DNA of 64,000 nt from assembly GCF_020497125.1 (NCBI RefSeq), contig NC_059079.1, positions 9,691,553-9,755,552 on the forward strand, written 5' to 3'. The stretch is from Mauremys mutica. Its lineage: Eukaryota; Chordata; Testudines; Geoemydidae. Made by a program: the position numbers and the translations under genes. The stretch's first letter is position 1; the number at the start of each line of letters is the position of its first letter. Positions 46,497-58,617 of this stretch are shown in pieces. A model generated the notes under the pieces. The model saw only the letters and a program-made list of their open reading frames with translations. It ran no database searches and was not told the DNA's origin.

Positions 46497-47644
46497 CAGT
46501 AGAACCTCAGAGTTATGAACACCTCGGGAATGGAGGTTGTTCATAACTCTGAAATGTTCGTAACGCTAAACGAAACGTTATGGTTGTTCTTTCAGAAGTT
46601 TACAACTGAACATTGACTTACGTGGCAGAGCTCTGACTTGCTCCCGTGGGTCCTGCGCTTCTAGGCGGTTTACGCTAGCCTCAGTGGCTCACTGTGACCC
46701 TCCACGTAGCCCTTCTCTCTCTCTAGGGCCAGGGTTACAGTCTACTGAGCCCTTTTCATCATAGGCTGCAAGGAGGTTGGTGAGAGAACTCCCACAGTCT
46801 CTGTTCAGCCTCCTGTCCTGACAGGGACCTGACGTCCCCTTCCAGGAGCTGTTCCTGTAGTGGTGGGTTGGGGGGAACCCGGGCCCACCCTCTACTCCGG
46901 GTTCCAGCCCAGGGACCCTAATGGTAGCAGTTGTTGGCAGCCAACCTTTCACTGCCAGAGTTGCTACATTTCCCTGGGCCACTTCCCCACAGCTCTCCTG
47001 CTTCTTCCTTCTTCACCCTTACCTTAGGGCTCCTTTAACGATGGTCTGAGGGTGTCTTCAGTAACCAGCCCTTCAGCTGCCCTTCCTCTCCTCTGGCTCC
47101 CTGGCTCCCCTCTGCCTGACTGGAGTGAGCCCTTTTTATAGTATCAGCAGGGCCTTAATTAGAGTCAGGTGGTCACATTAACTGAATGGCCTCACCTGAC
47201 TCGTTACAGGTTAATTAGAGTCAGGTGTTCTCATTAGCCTGGAGCAGCCCCTGCTCTGGTCAGTCAGGGAACAGGAAACTGTTAATCCAGTGGCCAGTAT
47301 ATCTGCCTTCTGCTATTCTACTGTACCCAACTGGCCTGGGTCTATCACACTTACTACAGCTTTGAAACTTTACTATGCAGAAGAAAAATGCTGCTTTTAA
47401 CCATCTTGATTTAAATGAAACAAGCACAGAAACAGTTCCCTGACCTTATCAAGCTTTTTAAAACAATCAAACAAACAAACTTTCCCTTTATTTTTTAGTA
47501 GTTGATGTTTAACACAGTACTGTACTTGGGGGGTTTGTGTGTGTGTGTTTTATTTTTAGTCACTGCTGCTGCCTGATTGTGTACTTCCACTTCCAAAGGA
47601 GGTGTGTGCTTCACCAGTCAGTTCATAACTCTGAGCTTCTACTG
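46497..47644. mobile_element. Tigger/pogo-type MITE split by a solo LTR
   Basis: The ends CAGTAGAACCTCAGAG and the inverse of CAGTAGAAGCTCAGAG lie between TA duplications (46495-46496, 47645-47646). The sequence up to 46621 and from 47350 matches the 329-bp copy at 25296-25624, interrupted exactly at 'acattgactta | ctacagctttgaaact' by the LTR at 46622-47349. Confidence 0.92.
46622..47349 (-). mobile_element. Solo LTR inserted in a Tigger element
   Basis: A 728-bp block flanked by the 5-bp direct repeat cttac (46617-46621; 47350-47354). In the minus sense it starts TGTGATAGACCCAGG and is homologous to 32175-32949. The 3' terminal base is ambiguous by one position. The host Tigger copy gives an independent empty-site comparison at 25296-25624. 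Confidence 0.88.
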
Positions 47645-47646
47645 TA

Positions 47647-48610
47647 TACAGAAAAGGTAGTTAAATATTTCATGCAGGAAATAATAATTTTACTACCTAG
47701 GAAACTGACAAACACTGCAAAATAGCCATTAAATTACTAGATTCGGGAGAGATGGAAAATATGGAATCACTTTTAGTTAGTGAAGACATATTATACTTTC
47801 AACAGGAAAGAGAAGGATGTTCATTCACACACAGGCTGGTGGACACTTTGCTCAGCTCTGTGCAGCTATATCTATATATCGGTTTTCCCATCTGGGGAGA
47901 ATATTTACTTTCCTCCTCCATTCCATCCCTCCCTTCCTCTTTCCCTCATATGGTGAGATGAAAATTAGTTCTTTAGCTGAAATCAGAAAATCCTCAAATT
48001 TCACATGAAACGGGGGGAGGGGGAGGCGGCAAATAAGCAATAAGCAAACAAAATAGGGATCTAGAACTGCTGAGATCTTAACTGTTTTACAGGAAACTTC
48101 CGTTTACTCCTTTTCCTTCCTTTCTTATAGGCCAGCAAAATTCTCGTCCCCAGAATAACTGACGTGTATTTGCAATGTTTGGAAGAATCACAGCCTCTAC
48201 TTCACAATTTACTTTTTAAATACAATGTAAACAAAAACATACTGTCACTATTCTGGGGGAAAGAACCTTTTTGATCTGCCCTATAGGCAGGGTGGAGAAA
48301 GGCAGTAAGAGGGAAGGTGAGGGAAAGCGGAGGAAAGAAGGGAAAAAAATATTTAACACATTTATATAGTTTCCTTTAATTTAAAGAGACTAAATAATTT
48401 TAAATCTCAGTATAATTATATATAATTCAGTAGTAGCAGCCATATTCCAGGCTAATATATTTAAAGGCTTTTGATACCAGAGCCTATGTGAACACCTCAG
48501 ATTATTAGTTACTTTGTTTAACAATTTGAAAGTGCTGCTGGTTTACAAGATGTGAAAATAAGACTAAGACTGCATATTGCTGCCCAGTAGGAAAGTTTGA
48601 GTCCATCTAT
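47647..48610. other. Intron-like DNA, nothing recognised
   Basis: AT-rich with pyrimidine runs near 47905-47945. No gene. Confidence 0.6.
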
Positions 48611-48611
48611 A

Positions 48612-48975
48612 CGCTTAAGAACATAAGAACAGCCATACTGGGTCAGACTACAGGTTCATCTAGCCCAATATCCTGTCTTCAGACAGTGGCCAATGCCAGG
48701 TGCCCCAGAGGGAATGAACAGAACAGGTAATCATCAAGTGATCCATCCTATCACCCATTCCCAGATTCTGGCAAACAGAGGCTAGGGACACCATCCCTGC
48801 CCAACCTGGCTAATAGCCATTGATGAACCTATCCTCCATGAACTTATCTAGTTCTTTTTTGAATGCTGTTATAGTCTTGGCCTTCACAACATCCTCTGGC
48901 AAGGAGTTCCACAGGTTGACTCTGCAGTGTGTGAAAAAAAATACTTCCTTTTGTTTGCCTAGTTCTTATGTTATG
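48612..48975 (-). mobile_element. CR1-type LINE 3' fragment
   Basis: 'aagaacataagaacagccat', 'tgggtcagactacaggttca', 'cagtggccaatgccaggtgc' and 'aaggagttccacaggttgac' are the standard 3' portion of a sauropsid CR1 subfamily, here reading 3' to 5' along the plus strand. Only the 3' end is present. Confidence 0.85.
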
Positions 48976-49026
48976 AGAAGGAGTAAACAACATTCATACA
49001 TATACATACATATACACATACACAAA

Positions 49027-49280
49027 GAACATGAAACAATGGGTGTTACCATACACATTATAAGGAGAGTGATCAGTTAAGGTGAGCTGTTGTCAGCAGG
49101 AGAGAGAAATAACTGTTTGTAGTGGTAATGAAAATGGCCCATTTCCAGCTGTGCTGTGCTGGAAATGGGCCATTTTCATTACCACTACAAACAGTTATTT
49201 CTCTCTCCTGCTGACAACAGCTCACCTTAACTGATCACTCTCCTTATAATGTGTATGGTAACACCCATTGTTTCATGTTC
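49027..49280. repeat. Near-perfect 254-bp palindrome
   Basis: The left arm 49027-49149 and right arm 49158-49280 (123 bp each) are reverse complements with no mismatch that I can see, around the 8-base centre tgtgctgt. Example blocks are 'ggaaatgggccattttcatt' and its complement. The right arm runs on into a complete turtle repeat (to about 49400) containing 'cactacatgcatccaatgaa' and 'ttagtctctaaggtgccaca'; the left arm has no such continuation. Confidence 0.92.
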
Positions 49281-49400
49281 TCTTCCTTCTGTATCTTCCA
49301 CTACATGCATCCAATGAAGTGAGCTGTAGCCCACTAAAGCCTATGCTAACACTAAATGTGTTAGTCTCTAAGGTGCCACAAGAACTCCTATTCTTTATGT
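49281..49400 (-). repeat. Turtle interspersed repeat, 3' continuation
   Basis: Contains 'agctgtagcccactaaagcc' and 'ttagtctctaaggtgccaca', the same family as 32950-33082. Confidence 0.75.
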
Positions 49401-49987
49401 TCATCTATGTGTCTGACAATTTTGTTCTTTACTACAGTTCCAATCAGTTTGCCCGTTGCTGTGGTCACCTTTGGAGCCCTTTTTAGAAATTGGCATCATA
49501 TCAGTTTCTGTACCAAATGACTGGAGGATAGCTAATTTAAATGATAGGTTACAGACAACAGTTAGTAGTCCTGCAAACCACCTTGCAGAGGTGTTTCTTA
49601 AGACCCTTTCCGGGGAAAACAGGAAAATGTTGCACTAGAGGAATATTTTTAAGAAATCAAACCTGGTTTCAATAAACTCCCAAACAACCTATGAAAATAA
49701 CCCCTTAGAGATTCTGCCTTGCTCTGGTTGGAAGACGTGGTAGTTAAGAAAAAGACTGCAATGTAAAATTGACCAAGAATGCAAACCTATACATTGCATC
49801 CAATATATAAAAATGTCTTTATTTTTATAAAGAAGGTAGCATATAACCTCTCTTTTACAACAAAAACAAAGAACTTGGAAAGAAAGTCGGTGATCAAATT
49901 GCAGAAACAAAATGCCTCTCTGTGCCTAATATATGGTCTAGTTATTTATTCTGTGTTTGTATCTAGAGGTCCTAAACAGGATATATG
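49401..49987. other. Intron-like DNA, nothing recognised
   Basis: Contains a fragment near 49590-49690 ('cttaagaccctttccgggga') that may be an old LINE remnant. No gene seen. The last 8 bases are the left target duplication of the next element. Confidence 0.5.
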
Positions 49988-50871
49988 CAGTGATGAGCTG
50001 CCAAAATATCAACAACTGGTTCCCTCCTCCTCACCCCACGAGGGGGTCGTGCCCCCCCACCCGCCGGGACTCTTGCCCCATCCAACCCCCCCACGTTCCT
50101 TGACACCCTACCCCCAGGACCCCTCCCCATCCACCCCCCTTCCCTGTTCCCTAACTGCCCCCTGCTGCCCCATCCAACCCCTCCTCTTATTCCTGATGGC
50201 CCCCCTGCCCCATCCAACCACCCCTTCTCTCTATCCCTGACTGCCCCCCACCACCTCATCCAACCCCTGCTCCTTCCTGACTGCCCTCCGGGACCCTTGC
50301 CCCCATTCAATCCCCCTGTTCCCTGCCCTCTGACCGCCCCGACCCCTATCCACCCCCCCACAACCCACCGAACACCCCCTCCCAGCTCCCTGCCCCCTTA
50401 CCACACTGCCTGGGGCCCGGAACGGGTCCGCTCGGCTGGCACCGCGACTGGCGCTGCGGGGCCCGACTCCCCGAGCCGGGCCGAAGCCGCTCGGCCAGGA
50501 CCAGCCCGAGCTGGGGACACTCGGCCAGGGGCAGGGGGAGCCGGGCTGGGCCGCGTGCGCCGTGCCTCCCTAGAGCCCTCCGCGCATCTGCCCCCCCCCC
50601 GCCCCGCCCGGCTTACCTGCCTGCTTCTTGTTTCAGGCTTCCCGCGAACATTTGATTCGCGGGAAGCAGGGGAGGGGGAGGAGAAGGAGGGCAGAGCGTT
50701 CAGGGGAGAGGGGATGGTGAGCTGGGGCCGGGTGGACAGCTGCCTGAGCCTTTGTTAAATTTAAAAGCTTCTTTAGAACCGGTTGTCCTGGAACAATCAG
50801 TTCTAAAAAGGCTTCTAAATTTAACAACCGGTTCCTGCGAACTGGTGCGAACCAGCTGGAGCTCACCACTG
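49988..50871. mobile_element. hAT-type MITE, 884 bp, C-rich core
   Basis: Flanked by a perfect 8-bp duplication gatatatg (49980-49987; 50872-50879). Begins CAGTGATGAGCTG and ends CAGCTGGAGCTCACCACTG, imperfect hAT-like inverted ends. The core (about 50030-50400) is an irregular array of 'ccccatccaacccc'-type units, then a CpG-rich block (50410-50630). A perfect 12-bp hairpin stem (50637-50648 with 50656-50667, 'gcttcccgcgaa') and a 27-bp inverted pair (about 50753-50780 and 50800-50827) lie in the right part. The 153-codon frames are by-products. Confidence 0.9.
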
Positions 50872-50879
50872 GATATATG

Positions 50880-53059
50880 GGAATCTAATGATGAAGATGT
50901 TTGGAAAGCAGATTACATATGGGAAAACTGAGCCAGTGAGGTAAAAATCATTTGATTGAAGCCAAAAGGATTGTTAATATAAGAACTAGGTTTACAACCC
51001 AGAAACTCCTGATTCAGAGTCCAAGACTGAAGCCATTACAGTACACTTCCCTCCAATCCGCTCACTGAAGGTGGTCCTCCCACAGCAGTGTTAATGCACG
51101 CGGTTGGGGTGACATAAAGCAAGGGTTCATGTAGCCGTGGGTATATGCAGAGGTCTTCCAGGGGGTACATCAATTCATCTAAATATTTGCCTCATTTTAC
51201 AACAGACTACATAACAAGCACTAGCGAAGTTAGTACAAACTAAAATTTCATATAGACAGTGACTTGTTTATACCGCTCTGTATACTATACACTGAAATGT
51301 AAGTACAAGATTTATATTTCAGTTGATTTAGTTTATAGTTATTTGGTAAAAATGACAAAGTAAGCAATTTTTAATAACAGTGTGCTGTGACACCTTTGTA
51401 TTTTTAGATCTGATTGTGTAAGCAAGTTGTTTTTAAGTAAGATGAAACCTGGGGGTACGCAAGACCTCCTGAAAGGGATACAGTAGTCTGGAAAGTTTGA
51501 GAGCATAAAGGAAGCTGACATAAAGGAAGCTGTTAGTTGGTCAGTACCTGGTGCTGTCGATAGAGGACTTCAGTTCAGAGTTGCCAGCATGGCCTTCTCA
51601 TTTGCTATAGTTTCACATATTTGTGCGCGTGCACGCGCGCGCACACACACACACACACAAAATATTGATATCTACAATTGTTTATACATTCATTTTGCCA
51701 TATCTTCAAAATATAAAATCACACACACATAGCATACTTCTCTACTTGTAATGGAAGCATTTGGTAGTAAAATAATACAGGAAGGTACTATAGAGATGAG
51801 TGAAACAAAAGATAGCATACTGTGCATTGCTGCACATGGTTAGTGGGGGAAGACAACAAGCCTCCGTCCCCCCGCTCAGCAGCTGCACTTAAATTACAGC
51901 ACCTGCACTCCCTGGAGAACAGCACAGCTCCTTCAGTAGGGCACTTTAAAGAGTGGAAAGCAAGCAGGGATAAAATTATTTCTTCTCCCCACACCAGCCC
52001 ACCAAGTTAGCTGGGCACACAGAGGGCATATGCTGCCCCTCAAAAGAGATGTAACAGTTGATGTTCTCCCGTTGTGGGCTGAGGAACTCAGAGAAGAATT
52101 CTGCCTCTAAGACGGAATTCCTGCTAGTGCTGTCCCCGTGAGGCAGTTATGGCCAGTGCTTATGTACTGAGTCCCTGGAAAGAAAAGTGCTTGTCAGACA
52201 CAAAAAAAGGTCAAAATAGCATAAGCAATTGTGCTAATGTAGTCAATTATTATATATCTGTCATTACAGTTAAGCCTCCAGGTCAGCAGGTGACAGAAAG
52301 ACCAAGTCTTCAGAAATGGTACTCGTGCAACAACGAGTCATTATTGCAATAATACAAAATGAGGCAGCTGTCACGGCGTTCGGGGCTGGAGAGGGAAGAT
52401 CAGATAGTTCCCCTTCTTAGTGGTCTGAGGAGAGGCAAGTGGATCAGCCCTTCCCACAATAAAAAAACGTACGGGGAGCCCACAATACCTAAGGCACACT
52501 GAGCCCTCCACAAAGATTTCATGCATTTCACAGCAGAGTGGAACCACTTAAAATCATGGCAATCATGGCTTACATCACTTTTTTAAAAATAATTTCAATC
52601 ACATGGAGGATTTGTAAAATGACGTTTGAAAGTGTTCTGATATTACAACTTTAGATTAAAATTTATAATGAAACTAATTTATAAATGATTTTTCCCCAAT
52701 GCCACTACTGGTACAGTATAATTTAAAAATTTACAAAAAAACTTTTATAGGCAACAACAAAAATTGAAAATTAAGGCCCTCATCCTGCAAACATCAGGAA
52801 GATATGTAATTTTACTCCCATTAATAGCCCCATTTTGACTACATCTGTGCTTAAAGTTATGCAAGCTCTTCTGCACATGCTTAAGAGGCTAAAATTGTAT
52901 TTTTACTTTAAAAATTTCTCAATGGTATAAAAGCTGTCATGTCAAAACACAATAGCTTCAGAACTAACTATGAAAGTAGTTTAGATGTTCTATCCACTAA
53001 GTTACTGTAAACTTTCTTTAAAAAAATACTCTCTCTTTCACGCCAGAGCATCTTCACAG
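50880..53059. other. Intron-like DNA with a CA microsatellite
   Basis: AT-rich; a (GT/GC)n-(CA)n run lies at 51622-51660 ('gcgcgcacacacacac'). No gene seen. Confidence 0.65.
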
Positions 53060-53338
53060 ACACAAAGAGCAGTACAGCATCGCTGTTTGTTCCTGTCTAT
53101 GGCTCGTTCCTCTGTTAAGCCTAGCCTGGTCATGTCCCTGCACACATAGTCCTACTAACTAGTCAGTGGTCAGCCTCCAGGTCGGACTGACCTCAAGGGT
53201 GTTTGCATTATTTTCTTTAGTATCCCATCATCTATTTGTCTTCTACAGTGTCCCCATTATTGTAATCTTTTCAGCTGCAGCCAATCCCATACCTTGATTT
53301 CAGCTCCTACTCTCCTTTTACCTTCATTTGTCTTTAAA

Positions 53339-53750
53339 TCATTCCTCTCTACTCATTGTTTGAAGAACTCTTATCTCTATTGCCCCCAGACTTTTGATGA
53401 CTGCTTCATTTAATGCAGCTGCTTTCAGATCATGACACAGAGTAATACTGGTAGTAGAGTGGTTTGATAAGTTTTTCACTCTGGTACCAAACGTAATGTT
53501 TATATCAGTCCATAATTTTGTCAATTTCTGTGCAACACGTGCTGCTAAGGCACATCTCCTTTCAACCTCATACTGGATAGAGCCATCAGCACCAATCAAG
53601 CTTCATAGGTACACATAAGAGTCCACTTGTTCTATGACTTCACCGCTACCACATTTCAACACTTTTTCTATTGTCCCTTTTCCAAGATGCAACTACTTGG
53701 TCAACTTGGAATTTACTGTAAGTACTTTACTGTAATTTACTGCTACCTTG
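53339..53750 (-). pseudogene. LINE reverse transcriptase 3' remnant
   Basis: The minus-strand frame 53599-53339 reads 'GADGSIQYEVERRCALAARV' then 'KLTKLWTDINITFGTRVKNL'. This matches the post-palm segment of non-LTR reverse transcriptases (Y-L-G-S-x-I-x-x-D-G-x-x-x-x-E-V-x-x-R-I-x-x-A, then x-L-x-x-I-W). Upstream, in the same frame past a TGA, 'EVIEQVDSYVYL' supplies the preceding part. The catalytic region is absent. The clade (RTE, Jockey or other) cannot be told from this length. Confidence 0.75.
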
Positions 53751-53786
53751 GAAAACTGGTGTAATCAAGAGTATCATTATTAGACA

Positions 53787-53915
53787 AATATCAGAGGGGT
53801 AGCCGTGTTAGTCTGGATCTGTAAAAGCGGCAAAGAGTTCTGTGGCACCTTATAGACTAACAAACGTATTGGAGCATCAGCTTTCGTGGGTGAATACCCA
53901 CTTCGTTGGATGCAA
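53787..53915 (+). repeat. Turtle SINE-like repeat, full-length copy
   Basis: Starts 'aatatcagaggggtagccgt' and ends 'cccacttcgttggatgcaac'. It is flanked by the 11-bp direct repeat attattagaca (53776-53786; 53920-53930), as for retroposed elements. It gives the reference unit for the fragments at 16036-16142 and 33331-33528. No clear tRNA B box or poly-A tail, so its polymerase origin is uncertain. Confidence 0.8.
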
Positions 53916-53930
53916 CATTATTATTAGACA

Positions 53931-56900
53931 GGTTGCACCAAATATTATGGAATAAGGTGCCATGAACCAACAGCATCTAGAAGAAGGAAAACTGATTTCA
54001 AAACAGGACAGACAGAACCCCCTTAGCCTTTTCACACAAGACTGTCAAGAGAAGAACTCTGATTTCAAATCCAAGCAGTTCAAACTCGTTAGCCTTACAA
54101 ACCAAGTGGACTAAAGTAGAACTACTCATACTTACTCCGAGCAGGCCATGACATGGTATTCCCGTGACCTACATAGGATGGATTGGCCTAACAAACCATT
54201 AGATCCAAAACGCACTTGCTATACAAACAGTATAGCAAGCCAAAGTGATTTATATAGATTTCAATGCCAGCCTAACAAATGGAAAGGGTCGTGAATTTTG
54301 GATAACAGCTAAACACAATATACACATTGCAAGCTGGAATGTTAATTATTCACGCCAGGCCAGACTGAGATAGTATCAGAGAGTTAAGGAAGTTACACGC
54401 TCCTCTTGCTGCCATACAGGAGACATGTTGGCTGGGTAAAGGGGAGCTGACAGTTGGAAGTTACACTTTTCTTTACTTGTCATTCAAATGGACAAGCAAA
54501 ATGTAGAGATTTGGTTGCTAGAGCAGTGGCAAGAGAACAGTTATGTCAATGAACAGTTGGGAACTGGTGGTCTGAGGAGATAGTCATAGCAAGGTGTTTG
54601 GGTTTTGTTTGTTTTATACCTAACAGGCCAAAATTTTCCAATATAAGAGCCTAAAGTTAGGCTGCTCAAGCGTGACCAAGTCATGCTGAAACTCTCTGAA
54701 ACGGGGTTGTTTTGTTTTTTTGTTTGTTTGTTTTTTCGGGGGGGGAGATCTGGAACAATATTCCGGTATTTCCAATACTCTCACTTATGAGTATGTTCCA
54801 ACACTTCTTTTTTAGGACTGGAGCACTACTCTAAACCCACATTTCGGGCACCTGTAGGTGGCATTTTCAGATGCAATTTAGAAACACAGGTCCCACTGAC
54901 TTCAAACTGTGATGGAAAAGTATAGCCTGGTCGAAGCAGAGACTGGTCCAAGCATTTCTGCTTTCTTGACTTGGGGAAATTCAACACATCTCAGAAGGTG
55001 GTGCTGGCTATAAATATAGCACTGGGTCTTTGTGTTGTTCTCATAATAAAGATGTTAATGAGCCCCTGGAACTTGTCTTTTACAATACATATGAGGATTA
55101 GTGTGTGAAACTTCTTGGTTTAAAAAAACAAAACAAAACAAAAAACCACCCTCTATATAAATATCTAAAATTCTTCTGACAACGAGGGACCTAATGAAAC
55201 AAATTGCTAAAGTGGATTTATTTTGTTTAAGATTATAAAGTGGGAACAAAGTAAAGAACTAGCAAATAAACATCTAATTTAAAATTTTTAAATAAAAAAT
55301 TATTAAATCATGGGTTTTATCCACCCCGTTTCACAGAAGAGTAGGGAAGTAAAAGCTGCTGCAACTGCCTTCAGATGAGGCAGAGAACGAACTGGAGCCG
55401 CAGCATAAGAAAGGATCTATCAAAGGTTGGCAAAAATCTTCAAGTTTCTAATTGGTCAGCTGCTGCTTAGGTAGGGGACAGTCCAAAGTATGGGAGACAG
55501 ATGCTACACATCATGATAGGTAGAACAAAAAAAATTTTTTTTTTAGAAGTTTCTTAATCTAAAGAAACTTTTTCCTAAGTCATAACACCATGATTTAAAA
55601 GCCTGCTATCAAACAACCTGCCACAACTAGAAACAAGAGCTGAATATAACTGGAAAGGGGAAATCCCAGATTTTAAATAGAATAAAGCCTTCATGCCCAG
55701 AATAGTCCAAGATTGAATATTGTCTCACACATACCATAAACCAATGCAATTCTGAAATAAACAAACACATTTTGGATGCAGAGTTTCTGTTTGAGTGTTT
55801 AAAATTCAAGAAAGCTGCTCAGTGGTTTGGAGTATCTGAAGAACAGCATTAGTTCAGGGGAGGGTGTCAAAGTTGTAAGTTAAATCATACGGATCTCACC
55901 ACCACAATATATAGACACACACACCACTGCCCCAACCACAGAAATGCAGCCAGCTGTGGCATGGAATGTAGCAGCTGCTTAATACCACACAGCTACACTG
56001 TCCCACACTTAAGAAAAATCCTGTGTCAATTTTAAACTGCACAGGTAAGTTGGGAAGGCAGAATGTAACTAACCAAACTAATATTTGCAAGAGTCAAGCC
56101 CTCGTAATCTCGGGAATGAAGACTCAATGGGATCTTTGATGCCACAAGTTGTTAAAACTTTTAATGTGACCTAAAGCTACATTCACACACGGATCAAAGG
56201 CACTACTGCTTTTATTTATTTAAATGTTTAAGTGACAGAATTTGAGACAGATTAATATATTTCTGAAGAGAAACACAGAAAGGTAAGATGATTAAAATAA
56301 CATCTGAAAGAAGCGACGGTCAGTGGAAATCTCCGCTGGCAACCAACAGTGAAACAGAAAGACCACTCAAGTGCATGTTACATACCACCTGCTATCACTG
56401 CAATTGGTGGGAGAAGGCAGCAGTCCTCACAAGTCCATCCGTTCCCACCAAGTTATGCAAGGATCTGTTACTAGTGGTATCTTTGGAGATTTTATAGTTT
56501 CTAAATGTAGTTATTTTTTAAGTCTCAAACAGAAAAAAAATAAATTCATAGTTTAAAAGTTAGACACTTATTTCAGAATGGTTCGTTTTTTATTTAACTA
56601 GACCTCCCTCAAAATATTAGCTTGATCTTTTATTGAGCATCTTAATCCAAGATCTTTCTTTTTAATTGTCTACTAATGAAAAGCACTACATAAGAGTTAG
56701 GCATTATTATTCTCATAAATAGATCTATTAGGAGCATCCAGCCATCATCTTCCATTTCGTAGAATTAAAATAACTTGAAACTATATACACCCTCAAATTA
56801 AAAAAAAATAAAAAAAATCACACATTCCAACAGGATACACCTCTTCCAATGCTCATCAGACACAGCTCCAGCTATCTGTCTATAAGCCATTTAAAGGGTT

Positions 56901-57820
56901 ATTTATGCCCTTAATAAAAAGGCTAACAAGGGCCAACAGAGAGAGCAATAAAACTTACAAAGAAAGTTTTCTGATAACCGGCAACACGGAAAACACCAAT
57001 TTTTCATTCAGGAATCCCATCCATAACTGGAAGTCCAAGAGAAAAAGAAGTTGCAAAATCAAAGTTCATCTTTTCTAATTCAGATCTTTTAACTCATTCC
57101 CTGTGAAAAGTCAAGGCCTTTCTCTTCAAAACAGTAAAAATAAGCTTAAGGGTGCATTCTTTATATATAGTATTTATCTGACCCTCCTACAAAGTCAGTT
57201 TTTAAAAGGAGTACTGTGTAAAAGAAAAACTGCAAAGAGAAATACTATTAAGTTAGCCATAAATATACTACAGGTGTGGAACTGAAGCATTATAAAAACA
57301 GATGTTAAAAACCACACATTTTTTCTTTCTCAGAGCACAGAACAGTTTTTGTCAGCTGATTCTTGGAAGTCGTGTAAGAGAGGAACTGCAAGTCATCACA
57401 TTTACAGGTGCACTAAACCACTGTTTTATTGCAATTACACTGTGCTTTGAACCGCTGCCAGCAGAAGGAATAAAAGAAGTTAAATACAGCAGCGAGGCAC
57501 ATATTTCTTCATATAGAAAAGCCCACTTTAAAAATGTATTTTTAAAATAAAGATGATCACTGCCATTTTGTGAGTTTTTGAAATTTATGAACATCACATT
57601 TATTCTGAAATGGCTATGTGAACTTAGAAAAACGAACCCACCATATATTGATGAAACTGTAGTCTTTTTTAGAGCTAGATATTATGTTAAGTGCCGTATA
57701 CATTACAATTTCTATCATTACTAGTGGGGAAAAAAACCAAAACAAAAATTATTTCAAAATTAGTGAGCTCTATTTTAGAATTGTATGTAAATTGTTTATC
57801 AATTTTTCTGGAGACAGGAT
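53931..57820. other. Intron-like DNA, nothing recognised
   Basis: AT-rich with short T and A runs. No splice-flanked exon matching the missing FAF1 UBA exon was found here. Confidence 0.6.
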
Positions 57821-57901
57821 CATGGAATCAGAACTGGAAGGGACCTCGAGAGGTCATCTAGTCCAGTCCCCTGCACTCGTGGCAGGACTAATTAACTAGA
57901 C

Positions 57902-58234
57902 CAGTGTTTCCCAAACTTGGAATGTCGCTTCTGTCGGGAAAGCCCCTGGCGGGCCGGGCCAGTTTGTTTACCTGCTGCGTCCGCAGGTCCAGTCAATTGC
58001 GGCTCCCACTGGCCACGGTTCGCTGCTCCAGGCCAATGGGAGCTGCTGGAAGCGGTGCAGGCCAAGAGACTTACTGGCCGCCGCTTCCAGCAGGTCCCAT
58101 TAGCCTGGAGCAGCAAACCGCGGCCAGTGGGAGCCGCGATCGGCTGGACCTGCGGACGTGGCAGGTAAAGAAACCGGCCCCGCCCACCAGGGACTTTCCC
58201 TACACAAGCGGCGTCCCAAGTTTGGGAAACACTG
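57902..58234. mobile_element. hAT/Charlie-type MITE, 333 bp, within CR1
   Basis: Ends CAGTGTTTCCCAAACTTGG and its inverse, with 8-bp duplications aactagac (57894-57901) and atctagat (58235-58242), 6 of 8 matching and centred on CTAGA as for hAT-Charlie targets. The interior is GC-rich and self-complementary ('gcggctcccactggccacgg' against 'cgcggccagtgggagccgcg'). Confidence 0.92.
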
Positions 58235-58242
58235 ATCTAGAT

Positions 58243-58617
58243 CATTCCCAACAGATGTTTGTCTAACCTGCTCTTTAAAATTTCCAATGATGGAGATTCC
58301 ACAACCTCCCTAGGCAATTTATTCCAGTGCTTAACCACCCTGACAGTTGGGAAGTTTTTCCTAATGTCCAGCCTAAACCTCCCTTGCTGCAATTTAAGCC
58401 CATTGCTTCTTGTCCTATCCTCAGAGGTTAAGAAAAATAATTTTTCTTCCTCCTTGTAACAACCTTTTATGTACTTGAAAACGGTTATGTTCCCTCTCAG
58501 TCTTCTCTTTTCCAGAACAACCCAACCCAATTTTTTCAATCTTCCCTCATAGGTCATGTTTTCTAGACCTTTAATCATTTTTGTTACTCTTCTCTGGACT
58601 CTCTCCAATTTGTCCAC
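58243..58617 (-). pseudogene. CR1 ORF2 C-terminal remnant
   Basis: The minus-strand frame 58617-58237 (126 codons) shows 'LERVQRRVTKMIKGLENMTY', 'EKRRLRGNITVFKYIKG' and 'HWNKLPREVVESPSLEILKS', the well-conserved C-terminus of CR1 ORF2 after the reverse transcriptase. It is open over its length but has no functional upstream part. Confidence 0.93.

Noticed and set aside
49779..50758. Two 153-codon plus-strand frames, Pro-rich
   Set aside because: They cross the C-rich array and the border of the hAT MITE; not conserved protein.
51600..51660. Functional Z-DNA or regulatory GC/CA repeat
   Set aside because: Ordinary dinucleotide microsatellite with nothing beside it to suggest regulation.
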